Of a stretch of 64,000 bases of DNA, positions 42,954 through 52,098 are shown piece after piece. Position 1 is the stretch's first letter. Each line of letters starts with the position of its first letter. The position numbers were made by a program, and so were the translations under genes. The stretch spans positions 1,488,001 to 1,552,000 of the forward strand of contig CP117875.1 of NCBI GenBank assembly GCA_028736075.1, given 5' to 3'. The notes under the pieces are model-generated. The model was not told the DNA's origin, searched no databases, and saw nothing but the letters and a program-made list of their open reading frames with translations. Source of the stretch: Chryseobacterium sp. KACC 21268. Its GTDB lineage: Bacteria; Bacteroidota; Bacteroidia; Flavobacteriales; Weeksellaceae.

Positions 42954-45154
42954 TATGTTCGTTTCACTTTAGAAACCCCATTGATGCTTTTCAGTTGTTT
43001 GAAGGTTTCCTCCAGCTGGCTCTTATTCTTCACTTCCAAGTTGATGTTTCCTGTAAAGATCCCATCGTTAGACGAGATGCTCATACTTTTCATATCCATA
43101 TTCATAGAACCACTGATGACCGCTGTAATGTCATTGATCATTCCAATTCTATCCAAGCCTTCTATCTCAATCTTAATTCTGTTTTTGAAACTTTCTGCAT
43201 TTACCCATTTAGCCTGCAAAACCCGGTAGTCATAATTGGCTCTCAGATTGATAGCATTCGGACAACTCTCACTGTGTATTTTAATTCCGTCCGAAATAGT
43301 GATGAATCCAAAAATCTTGTCCCCAGGAATCACTGTACAGCATTTTGCAAAAGAATAGTTTAGTTTTTCTTCATCTTTTCCAAAGACAATCATATCAAGA
43401 TTGGAATCCACTTTTTCTACAAACTCCTCTTTGTTAGAAGTCTTTCTAAAGCGTTGAAATAGGTTGCTCAATATGCTTTTTCCGTCTGCGTACCGTTTGA
43501 TATCTCCAATGTCAAAAGTGCCATTTTGGAAACCAAGGAAAAGATCTTGTGACGTTTTCAGGTTAAGGGATTTTTGCAGACCATTAATTTCTTCATCAGA
43601 GAAATTCAGTTTTGCATGGCGCATTTTTCTTTGTAGGATTTCCTTTCCTTCTGATGTATTCAGGTTTTTTTCAGAATTAAGAATATTTTTGATCTTGGAT
43701 TTGGCTTTGGAAGTCACTACAAAATCCAGCCAATCCGGTTTTGGTTTTTGATTCTGAGAAGACAGAATATCAATCTGGTCACCGTTTTGAAGTACGTAAC
43801 TAATAGGAACCAGTTTTCCATTGATTTTTGCACCAAGACATTTGGTTCCCAAGTCAGAGTGTACAGAAAATGCAAAGTCCAATGCTGTTGCCCCAGTTGG
43901 AAGAATCTTGATTTCTCCTTTTGGTGTGAAAACGAAAACTTCCTTGGAGTATAGATTAAGTTTAATATTATCAAGAAGTTCTGATGTAGAAAGGTTTTGC
44001 TGTTGTTCCAAAACATCACGAATCTCCGCAACCCAGTTTTCAAACCGTTGATCGTCGGTGTTTTTTCGGTAGCCTTCTTTGTATTTGTAGTGTGCTGCAA
44101 CTCCTTTTTCAGCAATCTCATTCATTCTTTCTGAACGGATTTGTACTTCGATCCATTTTTTGTCCGGCCCCATCACAGTAAGGTGGAGACTTTCGTAGCC
44201 TGTGGATCTTGGCTGCGAGATCCAGTCACGCATTCGGGAAGGATTGCTTTGATAAAGATCTGTCACGATAGAATATATTTTCCAGGCCAGGAATTTCTCA
44301 TTCCTAGGATCGGATTTGTAAATAATTCTGATCGCATAATTATCATATACTTCTTCGAAAGTCACATTTTGCTTCTGCATCTTACGATAGATAGAGCTGA
44401 TAGCTTTCGCACGACCTTTGATTGTGAAGTTTAGGTTTTCCTCCTGCAGCTGCTCAGAAACTTCCTTGGTAAATTCCTCAACATATTTTTCACGACCTTC
44501 CTTCGCTGTCTCCAACTTGCTTAGGATCTCATTGTAAACTTCCGGATTATTGTATTTGAGAGAAAGATCTTCCAACTCAGATTTGATGGAGTAAAGTCCG
44601 AATCTATGGGCCAGCGGTGCGTAGATATAAGCGGTTTCCGATGCAATTTTTTTCTGCTTGATGGGATGCATACTGTCTAGCGTCCTCATATTGTGCAGTC
44701 GGTCTGCAATCTTTATAAGGATGACCCGAAAATCTTCGGAAAGTGTGAGAAGTAGCTTCCTGTAATTTTCAGATTGTACAGAAATATTTTGCTGATTCAT
44801 CACAGAGATTTTGGTCAGTCCACTCACAATGTCAGCAATGGTTTTCCCAAAAATTTTACTTAAGTCCTCGTACGTGTATTCAGAATCCTCTATGACGTCG
44901 TGCAGTAGTGCACAAGCGATACTTGTTGCACCTAAGCCGACTTCGTTGGCGACAATCTTTGCAACCTCTATCGGATGATAGATGTATGGTTCTCCGGTTT
45001 TTCTGCGCTGATCTTTGTGCGCATCCAAAGCAATGTCAAAGGCTTTTCGGATCAGCTTGTTTTGTTCCTCATCCAAAGTACGGTATGTATTGGTAATGAG
45101 GTCTTTGTATCGGGCAAGGATTTCCTTGTTTTCTTTCTCTAAATCGTAGATCAT
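42953..45154 (-). CDS. Bifunctional (p)ppGpp synthetase/hydrolase (RelA/SpoT homologue)
   Basis: The 733-residue protein has the RSH domain order. The HD hydrolase is at about residues 45-200 (IACALLHDVIEDSEYTYEDL, IKIADRLHNMRTLDSM). The synthetase domain is at about 230-370 (GRAKAISSIYRKM, YESLHLTVMGPDKKWIEVQIRSERM). A TGS domain at about 400-460 (VFVFTPKGEIKILPTGATALDFAFSVHSDLG) and a C-terminal ACT domain complete it. The intact HD motif means it can degrade (p)ppGpp. Its own promoter lies just upstream and nhaA follows with a one-base overlap. Confidence 0.95.
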   Translation of the reverse strand: MIYDLEKENKEILARYKDLITNTYRTLDEEQNKLIRKAFDIALDAHKDQRRKTGEPYIYHPIEVAKIVANEVGLGATSIACALLHDVIEDSEYTYEDLSKIFGKTIADIVSGLTKISVMNQQNISVQSENYRKLLLTLSEDFRVILIKIADRLHNMRTLDSMHPIKQKKIASETAYIYAPLAHRFGLYSIKSELEDLSLKYNNPEVYNEILSKLETAKEGREKYVEEFTKEVSEQLQEENLNFTIKGRAKAISSIYRKMQKQNVTFEEVYDNYAIRIIYKSDPRNEKFLAWKIYSIVTDLYQSNPSRMRDWISQPRSTGYESLHLTVMGPDKKWIEVQIRSERMNEIAEKGVAAHYKYKEGYRKNTDDQRFENWVAEIRDVLEQQQNLSTSELLDNIKLNLYSKEVFVFTPKGEIKILPTGATALDFAFSVHSDLGTKCLGAKINGKLVPISYVLQNGDQIDILSSQNQKPKPDWLDFVVTSKAKSKIKNILNSEKNLNTSEGKEILQRKMRHAKLNFSDEEINGLQKSLNLKTSQDLFLGFQNGTFDIGDIKRYADGKSILSNLFQRFRKTSNKEEFVEKVDSNLDMIVFGKDEEKLNYSFAKCCTVIPGDKIFGFITISDGIKIHSESCPNAINLRANYDYRVLQAKWVNAESFKNRIKIEIEGLDRIGMINDITAVISGSMNMDMKSMSISSNDGIFTGNINLEVKNKSQLEETFKQLKSINGVSKVKRT

Positions 45155-45174
45155 CGGCTTATGTTATCTCTTAA

Positions 45175-45205
45175 CGAATATAAGAAAAATTGAGGCCATT
45201 GTCAA
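45175..45205 (-). promoter_or_regulatory. Promoter of the RelA/SpoT gene
   Basis: On the minus strand TTG (45205-45203), 20 bases, then TATATTCG (45182-45175) fit the flavobacterial TTG-N17-23-TAnnTTTG pattern with one mismatch, 20 bases before the ATG. The remaining sequence up to 45408 is very AT-rich and shows nothing else. Confidence 0.55.
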
Positions 45206-45408
45206 GAGTTATTTTGCACGGTCAGAATAAATTTTCGCGTTTTTTTTAGTTGTAATAATTTTTTTTCTAAACATTCGAATTTTAAAATTTGATTAATTTA
45301 AATTAAAACCCCTTTTTATTTTAGTTATTGTATATAAAATTTATAAAAAATCACAATATTACCCCTTTAAATTTATATATTAGTTCTTGAAATTATAAAA
45401 ACTAATAT

Positions 45409-46851
45409 ATGGCTGAAGGTTTACTCAATCATTATCAAACTTTGGAAAGTGTTTTTGATGAGATGATGTCTGATCAATTTGTAAGGAGTCATTATCAAGA
45501 ATTCATTAGTTCTTTTGAAAAAATGGACATTTCTGAAATGGATCAGAAAACTGAGCTTGCCAAAAAGCTTTTTATGACGCAAGGTATCACTTTCACTGTT
45601 TATAACGACGGCGAAGGCATCGAGAAAATATTTCCTTTTGATATTGTTCCAAGGATCATCCAATCCGCAGAGTGGGGTTTTATAGAAAAAGGGATCAAGC
45701 AACGTTTGAAAGCTTTGAATATATTCCTGAAGGACGTTTATCATCAGCAATTCATTTTGAAAGATGAGATCATTCCTTCTTCTTTGATATATAGCTGTCC
45801 GAATTTTCTTCGGGAAATGATCAATGTGGATGTTCCTTTTGATATCTACACGCACATCAGCGGAATCGATCTTATCAGAGACCACGACGGGAGTTATTAT
45901 GTTTTGGAAGACAATCTCAGAACGCCTTCGGGAGTAAGTTATATGCTTGAGAACCGTAAAATGAGTTACCGCCTTTTTCCTAATATTTTGCCGAACATCA
46001 AAGTAAAACAAGTCAATAATTATCCAGATCTACTAATTAAAAATCTACTCTCGCTCGGAAGGCAAATCAGTTCAAAGCCAAATGTGGTCCTTCTCACACC
46101 TGGGATTTACAATTCCGCCTATTTTGAACATACCACTTTAGCGAGATTAATGGGAATTGAGTTGGTAGAAGGTCGCGATCTTGTGATTCAAAATCATATG
46201 GTCTATATGAAAACGACAAAAGGTCTTAAAAAAGTGGATGTGATCTATCGCCGGGTTGATGATGAATTTTTGGATCCACTGGTCTTTCAGAAAACGAGTG
46301 TTTTGGGTGTTCCAGGATTGTATCATTCTTACAGAAAAGGAAATGTGATCATCGTGAATGCAATGGGAAATGGTGTGGCAGACGATAAAGCCATTTATTC
46401 TTACGTTCCCGATATGATCCGGTATTATCTCGGCGAAGAACCGTTATTGAAAAGCGTTCCAACCTACCGAATGGAAAATATGGACGAACGGAAATTCGCA
46501 ATCGAGAATATGGATAAAATGGTCATCAAGAAAACCGACGAAAGTGGCGGTTACGGAATGTTAATCGGCGACGTAGCAACTGATGAAGAGATTGCAGAAT
46601 TCACCAAGCAGATCAACCTTAATCCAAGAAATTATATCGCCCAACCAATTATCAAATTATCAACTTCTCCCTGTTATATTAATGGTGTTTTGCAACCAAG
46701 ACGCGTCGATCTGCGTCCATTTGCTTTATACGGTCCAGACGGAATCGATATCGTTCCAGGCGGATTGACAAGAGTGGCGATGAAGGAAGGTTCCATCGTG
46801 GTGAATTCCTCACAAGGCGGCGGAAGCAAAGATACTTGGGTCGTGGACTAA
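45409..46851 (+). CDS. Circularly permuted ATP-grasp protein (DUF404/DUF407)
   Basis: The 480-residue protein shows the circularly permuted ATP-grasp family pattern: GIEKIFPFDIVPRIIQSAEW, KGIKQRLKALNIFLKDVYH, YVLEDNLRTPSGVSYMLENRKM, DVIYRRVDDEFLDPL, VADDKAIYSYVPDMIRYYLGEEPLL, KKTDESGGYGMLIG and CYINGVLQPRRVDLRPFALYG. It probably ligates or modifies a peptide with ATP. It heads a three-gene set with alpha-E and transglutaminase-like proteins, a combination noted in comparative genomics as a putative peptide-modification system. The substrate is unknown. Confidence 0.92.
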   Translation: MAEGLLNHYQTLESVFDEMMSDQFVRSHYQEFISSFEKMDISEMDQKTELAKKLFMTQGITFTVYNDGEGIEKIFPFDIVPRIIQSAEWGFIEKGIKQRLKALNIFLKDVYHQQFILKDEIIPSSLIYSCPNFLREMINVDVPFDIYTHISGIDLIRDHDGSYYVLEDNLRTPSGVSYMLENRKMSYRLFPNILPNIKVKQVNNYPDLLIKNLLSLGRQISSKPNVVLLTPGIYNSAYFEHTTLARLMGIELVEGRDLVIQNHMVYMKTTKGLKKVDVIYRRVDDEFLDPLVFQKTSVLGVPGLYHSYRKGNVIIVNAMGNGVADDKAIYSYVPDMIRYYLGEEPLLKSVPTYRMENMDERKFAIENMDKMVIKKTDESGGYGMLIGDVATDEEIAEFTKQINLNPRNYIAQPIIKLSTSPCYINGVLQPRRVDLRPFALYGPDGIDIVPGGLTRVAMKEGSIVVNSSQGGGSKDTWVVD

Positions 46852-46927
46852 TTATAAATGATTAATGACCAATTATAAATGATGAAAAATCTAAAAACCA
46901 AAAACCATCACCAAACACCAGGACAAA

Positions 46928-47857
46928 ATGTTAAGTAGAGTTGCAGAGAATATCTTTTGGATGAGCCGTTACATGGAGCGCTCCAATTTCCAGATCAAGG
47001 TTTTCCATACCCGGTACATTGCCTATCAGGATGGCGCTTCCACAGAAAGTTGGGAGAATTTTTGTGATGAATATCAGATCAAAGTCGATGATGGCGATTA
47101 CAGTTTTGGAAACCTTTTGTCCAAAGCACTTTTCGATATCGAGAACGATTCTTCTATCGCAAATAATATCTTCCGGGCAAGGGAAAATTGCAGAAGTGCG
47201 CAGGATCATATCAACAAAGATGTGTGGCAATGTCTCAACGATTTTCATCATCAAATGAAAGATCAAAGTCTGATCCGTCAGGCAAAATACGGCGATCCGA
47301 TAAGCGTTTTCGATGCTTTGGTAAAGCAGGCGATGGTCTATTATGGTGTCATTGATAATTCTGTGGCAAGAGATTTTGGCTATTGTTTTATCGAGTTGGG
47401 AAAATACGTGGAAAGGATTCTGAATGGCATCAATCTCATCAGGAAACAATGGCTTTTGTACGGCGAGGATCTTTTGGATAATGATTATTCCAGCTGGCGG
47501 TATTTTCTGAGTTCGGTGAGTGGTTACGACTTTTATCTTCGGAACAATCTCGGAACAATGGAAAAGGAAAGGATATTTTATCAGATCATTTATGAACCTT
47601 TGTTTCCAAATTCAATAGCTTATTGTCTTCAGGAAATAGAAAAGTTTGCCAAACATTTGCAGGCCAACAGCAATGCTGAGGAAAAAGATGAATCTGTGGA
47701 ATTCTTCATTGGGAAATGTATTGCAAACGTCCAGTTCACGAGGCATCCGAGAACGAGAGATGAAAAAATGCAGTTTCTCGCCAAGATAGAATCCGATGTT
47801 TACGAAGTCGTGAATGTCTTTAATCAAAGCTTTTTCGGATTGGTCTTGAAAATCTGA
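46928..47857 (+). CDS. Alpha-E domain protein (DUF403)
   Basis: The 309-residue all-helical protein starts with the family signature MLSRVAENIFWMSRYMERSNF and contains ARENCRSAQDHINKDVWQCLN and FIELGKYVERILNGINLI. Family members are always encoded beside circularly permuted ATP-grasp and transglutaminase-like genes and are thought to serve as a scaffold or partner. It lies 76 bases after the ATP-grasp gene. Confidence 0.9.
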   Translation: MLSRVAENIFWMSRYMERSNFQIKVFHTRYIAYQDGASTESWENFCDEYQIKVDDGDYSFGNLLSKALFDIENDSSIANNIFRARENCRSAQDHINKDVWQCLNDFHHQMKDQSLIRQAKYGDPISVFDALVKQAMVYYGVIDNSVARDFGYCFIELGKYVERILNGINLIRKQWLLYGEDLLDNDYSSWRYFLSSVSGYDFYLRNNLGTMEKERIFYQIIYEPLFPNSIAYCLQEIEKFAKHLQANSNAEEKDESVEFFIGKCIANVQFTRHPRTRDEKMQFLAKIESDVYEVVNVFNQSFFGLVLKI

Positions 47858-47914
47858 AAATCTGTCTCAATTTAATTATCACTCTAAAACCCTCAAACTC
47901 TCCAACCTAATATT

Positions 47915-48895
47915 ATGCCAGTTTTTAACGTTTTACATATCACAAAATACGAATATCCATCGCCTGTTACAGATAGTGCGAACCAAATTATCCTATCGCC
48001 TTTGAGTAATGATTTCCAAGAGGTCATCAGCCAGAAATTGAGTCTTTTTCCTAATGTCAAACTTGATTTCTATTTTGATTTTTTCACCAATAAAGTCGGT
48101 GTGTTTACCATTGTAGAACCTCACAATTTTCTGGAAATCAAATCAGAATTGGTTGTGGAAACTTACCCGATTGAATTGCCAATTGTCGATATGGATGTCC
48201 AAACGCAATGGCAAGATGTAAAAGAGCAAAGTCAGGTTTTTCCTTATGTAGATTTTGTACGTCAGGAAAAGATTCAAAGCAAAGATGAAATCTTCGAAAC
48301 GGTTAAAGATATCGCAAAACCAGAGTTGTCTGTGATGGAAACAACGACTGAACTTTCTACTTATATTTATGAGAATTTTGCCTACAAACAAGGCGTTACA
48401 GATTATGAAACCGAGATTGACGAAATCTGGAAACTGAAAGCCGGCGTTTGTCAGGATTTTGCACACTTGCTTTTGGCGATGCTGAGAATGTTAGGAGTTC
48501 CTTCGCGATACGTGAGTGGTTATATCAGTCCAAGTAATCAGGAGCTTAGAGGTGAAGGTGCGACGCACGCCTGGGTCGAGGTTTACATTCCTGGTTATGG
48601 CTGGCTGGGGAATGACCCTACAAATAATTGCTGGGTGAGCGACCGACATATCAAAATCGCCATTGGACGAGATTTCAACGATTGTACGCCTGTGAAAGGA
48701 ACTTACAAAGGTCTTTCTAATCATATTTTAAGCGTTTCAGTGATTATCACAAATGAAAATACCAAAGAAAAAACCAGTTTACCGATTATTCCGATGTATG
48801 TGAGAGAAAATCCAAAAGTGATAGAGCAGACGTTGGATAACAATTCTTACCGCCGATTTTTGGAAATTCAGCAACAGCAACAACAGCAGCAGTAA
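47915..48895 (+). CDS. Transglutaminase-like cysteine protein with polyglutamine tail
   Basis: The 326-residue protein has the N-terminal beta domain of bacterial transglutaminase-like proteins (FNVLHITKYEYPSPVTDSANQIILSP). The catalytic core has Cys179 in KAGVCQDFAHLLLAMLRMLGVPSRYVSGY, the His in ATHAWVEVYIPGYGW and Asp in GNDPTNN. It may act as a peptidase or amide-bond exchanger in the same pathway as the two genes before it. The protein ends RFLEIQ followed by a run of eight Gln, encoded by a CAA/CAG tract. Confidence 0.9.
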   Translation: MPVFNVLHITKYEYPSPVTDSANQIILSPLSNDFQEVISQKLSLFPNVKLDFYFDFFTNKVGVFTIVEPHNFLEIKSELVVETYPIELPIVDMDVQTQWQDVKEQSQVFPYVDFVRQEKIQSKDEIFETVKDIAKPELSVMETTTELSTYIYENFAYKQGVTDYETEIDEIWKLKAGVCQDFAHLLLAMLRMLGVPSRYVSGYISPSNQELRGEGATHAWVEVYIPGYGWLGNDPTNNCWVSDRHIKIAIGRDFNDCTPVKGTYKGLSNHILSVSVIITNENTKEKTSLPIIPMYVRENPKVIEQTLDNNSYRRFLEIQQQQQQQQ

Positions 48896-48914
48896 TTTTG
48901 AATATTAGATTCTG

Positions 48915-48922
48915 TAATTTTG
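48915..48922 (+). promoter_or_regulatory. -7 box (TAATTTTG) 5 nt before the VanZ-like gene
   Basis: Exact TAnnTTTG match five bases before ATG 48928. A second copy of TAATTTTG lies at 48893-48900, overlapping the end of the transglutaminase gene. Confidence 0.5.
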
Positions 48923-48927
48923 CAGAA

Positions 48928-49350
48928 ATGTTTCAGAAGTTTTATAAAATTACGATTCCGTTTTACACGATTTTTCTTTTGTATCTGATGTTTTTCGGAT
49001 TCGGGAGAAGTCAGTACGATATTAATATTGTAAGGCTTTCACCGCTGATCTCCACCTTTAGTTTTGTGAAGGAAACGATTCTGTGGAAAACGATTATCAT
49101 TAATGTTTTCGGGAACATCATAATGTTTACGCCCTTTGGATTTCTCGGAATTGTCTTTCCGAAACTCAACGATTTTAAAACATTAATCATCAACTTTCTA
49201 TCTGCAATTATTCTGATAGAAAGTCTCCAATATTTTACAAGACTCGGCGTATTCGATATTGATGATATTATTTTGAATACGGTTGGTGTAGCGATAGGCT
49301 TTTGGGTTTATAAATTCTTCAAGTTGAATAATCCATCAACCAACAACTGA
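48928..49350 (+). CDS. VanZ-like membrane protein
   Basis: The protein of 140 residues has four membrane helices and the VanZ-like pattern: ILWKTIIINVFGNIIMFTPFGFLG, ESLQYFTRLGVFDIDDIILNTVGVAIGF. The start at 48928 is preferred because a -7 box lies just before it; the alternative TTG at 48898 would be upstream of the promoter. The role is unknown; the family is named after a teicoplanin-resistance accessory protein, but most members are unrelated to resistance. Confidence 0.85.
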   Translation: MFQKFYKITIPFYTIFLLYLMFFGFGRSQYDINIVRLSPLISTFSFVKETILWKTIIINVFGNIIMFTPFGFLGIVFPKLNDFKTLIINFLSAIILIESLQYFTRLGVFDIDDIILNTVGVAIGFWVYKFFKLNNPSTNN

Positions 49351-49363
49351 CAACCAACAACAA

Positions 49364-50167
49364 TTATTTATTCAATTCCTTAGCCCGATTTTCCGCCGCC
49401 AAGATTCCTTTTTTCAGGATTGTTTTCAATTCGTTTTCGTCAAAAGTTTTGAGTGCAGCTTCTGTTGTTCCACCTTTTGATGCGACGTCTTTTATTAATT
49501 CTTCCAGAGACTTGTCCGAATTATTGATAAGATGATAGGCGCCCAACATCGTTTGTTTCACAAATAGTTTCGAAAGATTTTCATCGATTCCCATTTCGGT
49601 TCCGGCTTTTATCATCGCATCGATGATGTAGTAGAAATACGCAGGTCCGCTTCCGGAAAGCGCCGTTACACCGTCCAAAAGACTTTCGTCTTCCAAATAA
49701 ACAGAGCGTCCTGTCGAATTCAATAGTCGCTCGACATTCATTAATTCAGAAAAAGAAATTCCGTCTGCCGCTGTATAACCCGTGATTCCCATTCCCAGAA
49801 GCGTAGGGGAATTTGGCATTGCACGAACCACGAATTTATGATTCAAAAGTTTCTGGATTTTTTCGATGGAAATTCCCGCCATTATCGACAAGACCAAAGA
49901 TTTTTCTGAAATTTTGAAAGGCAGATTTTCCGCAACAAAAGTAAAATCCTGAGGCTTCACCGCAATGATGATTAAATCGGCTTCCAGATTTTTAACTTCT
50001 TCAAAAGTGGAGATTTCTGAGTCGGGAAAAGATTCTTTCAGTTTGGATTTTTTGTTCTCGTTTCTTATGATGAGATGAAGGTTTTGCGGTTTTATCAATT
50101 CATATTTCAAGAACGACCTTGAAAACGAAATTCCCATATTTCCTGCTCCTAAAACTGCGATTTTCAT
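49364..50167 (-). CDS. proC: Pyrroline-5-carboxylate reductase
   Basis: The 267-residue protein starts with the NADP-binding MKIAVLGAGNMGISFSRSF and contains the ProC signature LSGSGPAYFYYIIDAMIKAGTEMG plus VASKGGTTEAAL near the C-terminus. It performs the last step of proline synthesis in the cytoplasm. It follows the FrnE-like gene by 24 bases on the same strand, likely cotranscribed. Confidence 0.95.
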   Translation of the reverse strand: MKIAVLGAGNMGISFSRSFLKYELIKPQNLHLIIRNENKKSKLKESFPDSEISTFEEVKNLEADLIIIAVKPQDFTFVAENLPFKISEKSLVLSIMAGISIEKIQKLLNHKFVVRAMPNSPTLLGMGITGYTAADGISFSELMNVERLLNSTGRSVYLEDESLLDGVTALSGSGPAYFYYIIDAMIKAGTEMGIDENLSKLFVKQTMLGAYHLINNSDKSLEELIKDVASKGGTTEAALKTFDENELKTILKKGILAAENRAKELNK

Positions 50168-50191
50168 AGTTGTGTTTTGTTTTTTTGTGGA

Positions 50192-50893
50192 TTAGCAATT
50201 CCCGTCAACGTCACAAGAATCGCCTTCTTCAATAATTTTTAATTTTGAATCATATTCAGAAAATTCTGACCAGCTTTTCTCCAAAACTTCAGAAAAAAGG
50301 TCGGTAGGTTGCGCACCAGAGACACCATATTTTTCATTGAAGACAAAAAACGGAACTCCTTTAATGCCTAAGGAACTAGCGGCGAAAATATCATTCTTCA
50401 CCAACTTTGCCAACTCTGGAGATTGTACCGCATCTTGAATTTCTTCTTTTGAAAATCCCAATTTTTCTCCAATGTCCGAAAGCACTTCAACATCGTCAAT
50501 ATCTTTTCCCAATTGGAAATAAGCTTCGAAAAGAAGTTCTTCCATTTCATTCGCTTTTCCTTTTTCTTTTGCGAGTTGAACCAGCATTTGGCTTTTGAAA
50601 GAATTAGAAACCTTCACGTCATCAAAATTAAAATAAATCCCAGCATTTTTCCCCGATTGAATCAGGTTTTCGTGCATTTGCATAATTTGAGACATCGGAA
50701 AACCTTTCACTTCAGAGAGATATTCGTAGTGATTTTTAGTCAAATCGGTTTTCATATTGGGGTCGAGTTGGAACGAATGCCAATTGACCTCGACTTTATC
50801 ATTCTGAGAAAATGCCTGAAGCGCTTTCTCAAAATTTCTTTTTCCGATGAAACAAAACGGACAACGTGTGTCACTCCAAATATCTACTTTCAT
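50192..50893 (-). CDS. DsbA-family oxidoreductase, FrnE-like
   Basis: The 233-residue protein has a thioredoxin fold with DIWSDTRCPFCFIGKRNFEKAL, giving a CPFC active site, and GIKGVPFFVFNEKYGVSGAQP. This is the cytoplasmic FrnE branch of the DsbA family; no signal peptide is present. It also ends with a Cys pair (DSCDVDGNC). It probably handles thiol oxidation or glutathione-linked reactions. The 54-base gap to the peroxidase gene upstream leaves cotranscription uncertain. Confidence 0.9.
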   Translation of the reverse strand: MKVDIWSDTRCPFCFIGKRNFEKALQAFSQNDKVEVNWHSFQLDPNMKTDLTKNHYEYLSEVKGFPMSQIMQMHENLIQSGKNAGIYFNFDDVKVSNSFKSQMLVQLAKEKGKANEMEELLFEAYFQLGKDIDDVEVLSDIGEKLGFSKEEIQDAVQSPELAKLVKNDIFAASSLGIKGVPFFVFNEKYGVSGAQPTDLFSEVLEKSWSEFSEYDSKLKIIEEGDSCDVDGNC

Positions 50894-50947
50894 TGCTTGT
50901 CTTAAAATTAATCTATTAATGGAAAACAGAGTAAATTTAGGTAGAAT

Positions 50948-52096
50948 TTATTTAACAGGAATCTCTGGTCTTCTCATTTTGTATTTGGTACCATTCAGAG
51001 ATTCCAGAAAAGAGATCAAGGCAGATTTTTCATCTTTTGTCAATTTTAATGGTTGCATCAAAGAATCGGTAACAGGATAGGATGGGTCTTTTAATTTTTG
51101 CTCAGGTTTTGGGTCAATCATATGCATCCCGCTGTTGTAGATATTTACAATACCTTCCAACTGGTCAAACAAGCCGTTGTGCATCCAAGGTCTGGTCAGG
51201 TTAAGGTCTCGTAGCTGTGGTGTTCTGAATTTACCTACATCTTCAGGCTTCTTTGTCACGTTATAAAGTCCCAGATCTTCGTATTCTCTTTTGTAGTAAG
51301 TCAGTCCGATATTGTGAAAGGATTCATCGGTCAAGTTTTTTCCATTATGGCAGTTCATACATCTTGCTTTTGTGCGGAAGATGTGCATTCCGTAGATTTC
51401 CTGATCGGTAAGCGCATTATATTTGCCATCAATGAATTGGTCAAATCTGCTGGGCTGGCTTTTGATGGTCTTTTGAAATTCGGCAAGCGCTTTCACTATT
51501 TTGTTGTAGGTCACTTTTTTATCACCATAAGCGTTTTCAAAAAGAATCGAGTAATCTTTGATCTTTTGGATTTTTTTTGGTAATTGTTTTACATCCATTG
51601 CCATCTCGTGATGTGCGCCAAGTGGTCCGGAAGCTTGCTCTTCCAAAGATCTGGCTCGTCCGTCCCAGAAAAAAGCTTTGCGGTCGGCAATATTGTAAAG
51701 AGACATTGTATTCCTGTTCCCCATCAGATGGTCATTTCCCAATGCGACACGTCTTTTGTCTGTCCATCCCATTTCTGGGTCGTGGCAAGAGCTGCAGGAG
51801 ATTTGATTGGAATTTGAAAGTTTTGGGTCAAAGAATAGCATTTTTCCGAGGATCACCTCAGGACGTTCCTGTTCTTTGAAATATAAGGAATCTCGTTTGA
51901 TGGAGGAAAATTCGTTCCATTTTACGCCGTAATGAATGGTTGGTTTTGGCCATTCTGTGATTGCTTTTTTGTAGCTTTTGACAATTTCTTCGATGCTTGG
52001 ATCTGGATTGTCCATCAGATCTTGTCCTACTTTTGGAGTAAAACTGAATAATATAAAAACTAGAGCACCGAAAATTGCAAGAAAAAATCTCTTCAT
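50948..52096 (-). CDS. Di-haem cytochrome c peroxidase-like protein
   Basis: The 382-residue protein has a signal/anchor (FFLAIFGALVFILFSFTP) and two c-type haem motifs: CSSCH in ISCSSCHDPEMGWTD and CMNCH in KARCMNCHNGKNLTDESFHNIG. It belongs to the CcpA/MauG family that reduces peroxide or oxidises a partner protein in the periplasm. ATG at 52096 is preferred over the adjacent GTG at 52099. Its start overlaps the stop of the barrel gene upstream. It ends a four-gene envelope operon. Confidence 0.9.
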   Translation of the reverse strand: MKRFFLAIFGALVFILFSFTPKVGQDLMDNPDPSIEEIVKSYKKAITEWPKPTIHYGVKWNEFSSIKRDSLYFKEQERPEVILGKMLFFDPKLSNSNQISCSSCHDPEMGWTDKRRVALGNDHLMGNRNTMSLYNIADRKAFFWDGRARSLEEQASGPLGAHHEMAMDVKQLPKKIQKIKDYSILFENAYGDKKVTYNKIVKALAEFQKTIKSQPSRFDQFIDGKYNALTDQEIYGMHIFRTKARCMNCHNGKNLTDESFHNIGLTYYKREYEDLGLYNVTKKPEDVGKFRTPQLRDLNLTRPWMHNGLFDQLEGIVNIYNSGMHMIDPKPEQKLKDPSYPVTDSLMQPLKLTKDEKSALISFLESLNGTKYKMRRPEIPVK

Positions 52097-52098
52097 CA

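Noticed and set aside
48928-49350. Glycopeptide resistance call for the VanZ-like protein
   Set aside because: No vanA/H/X genes are present; VanZ-like proteins are common in bacteria without resistance.
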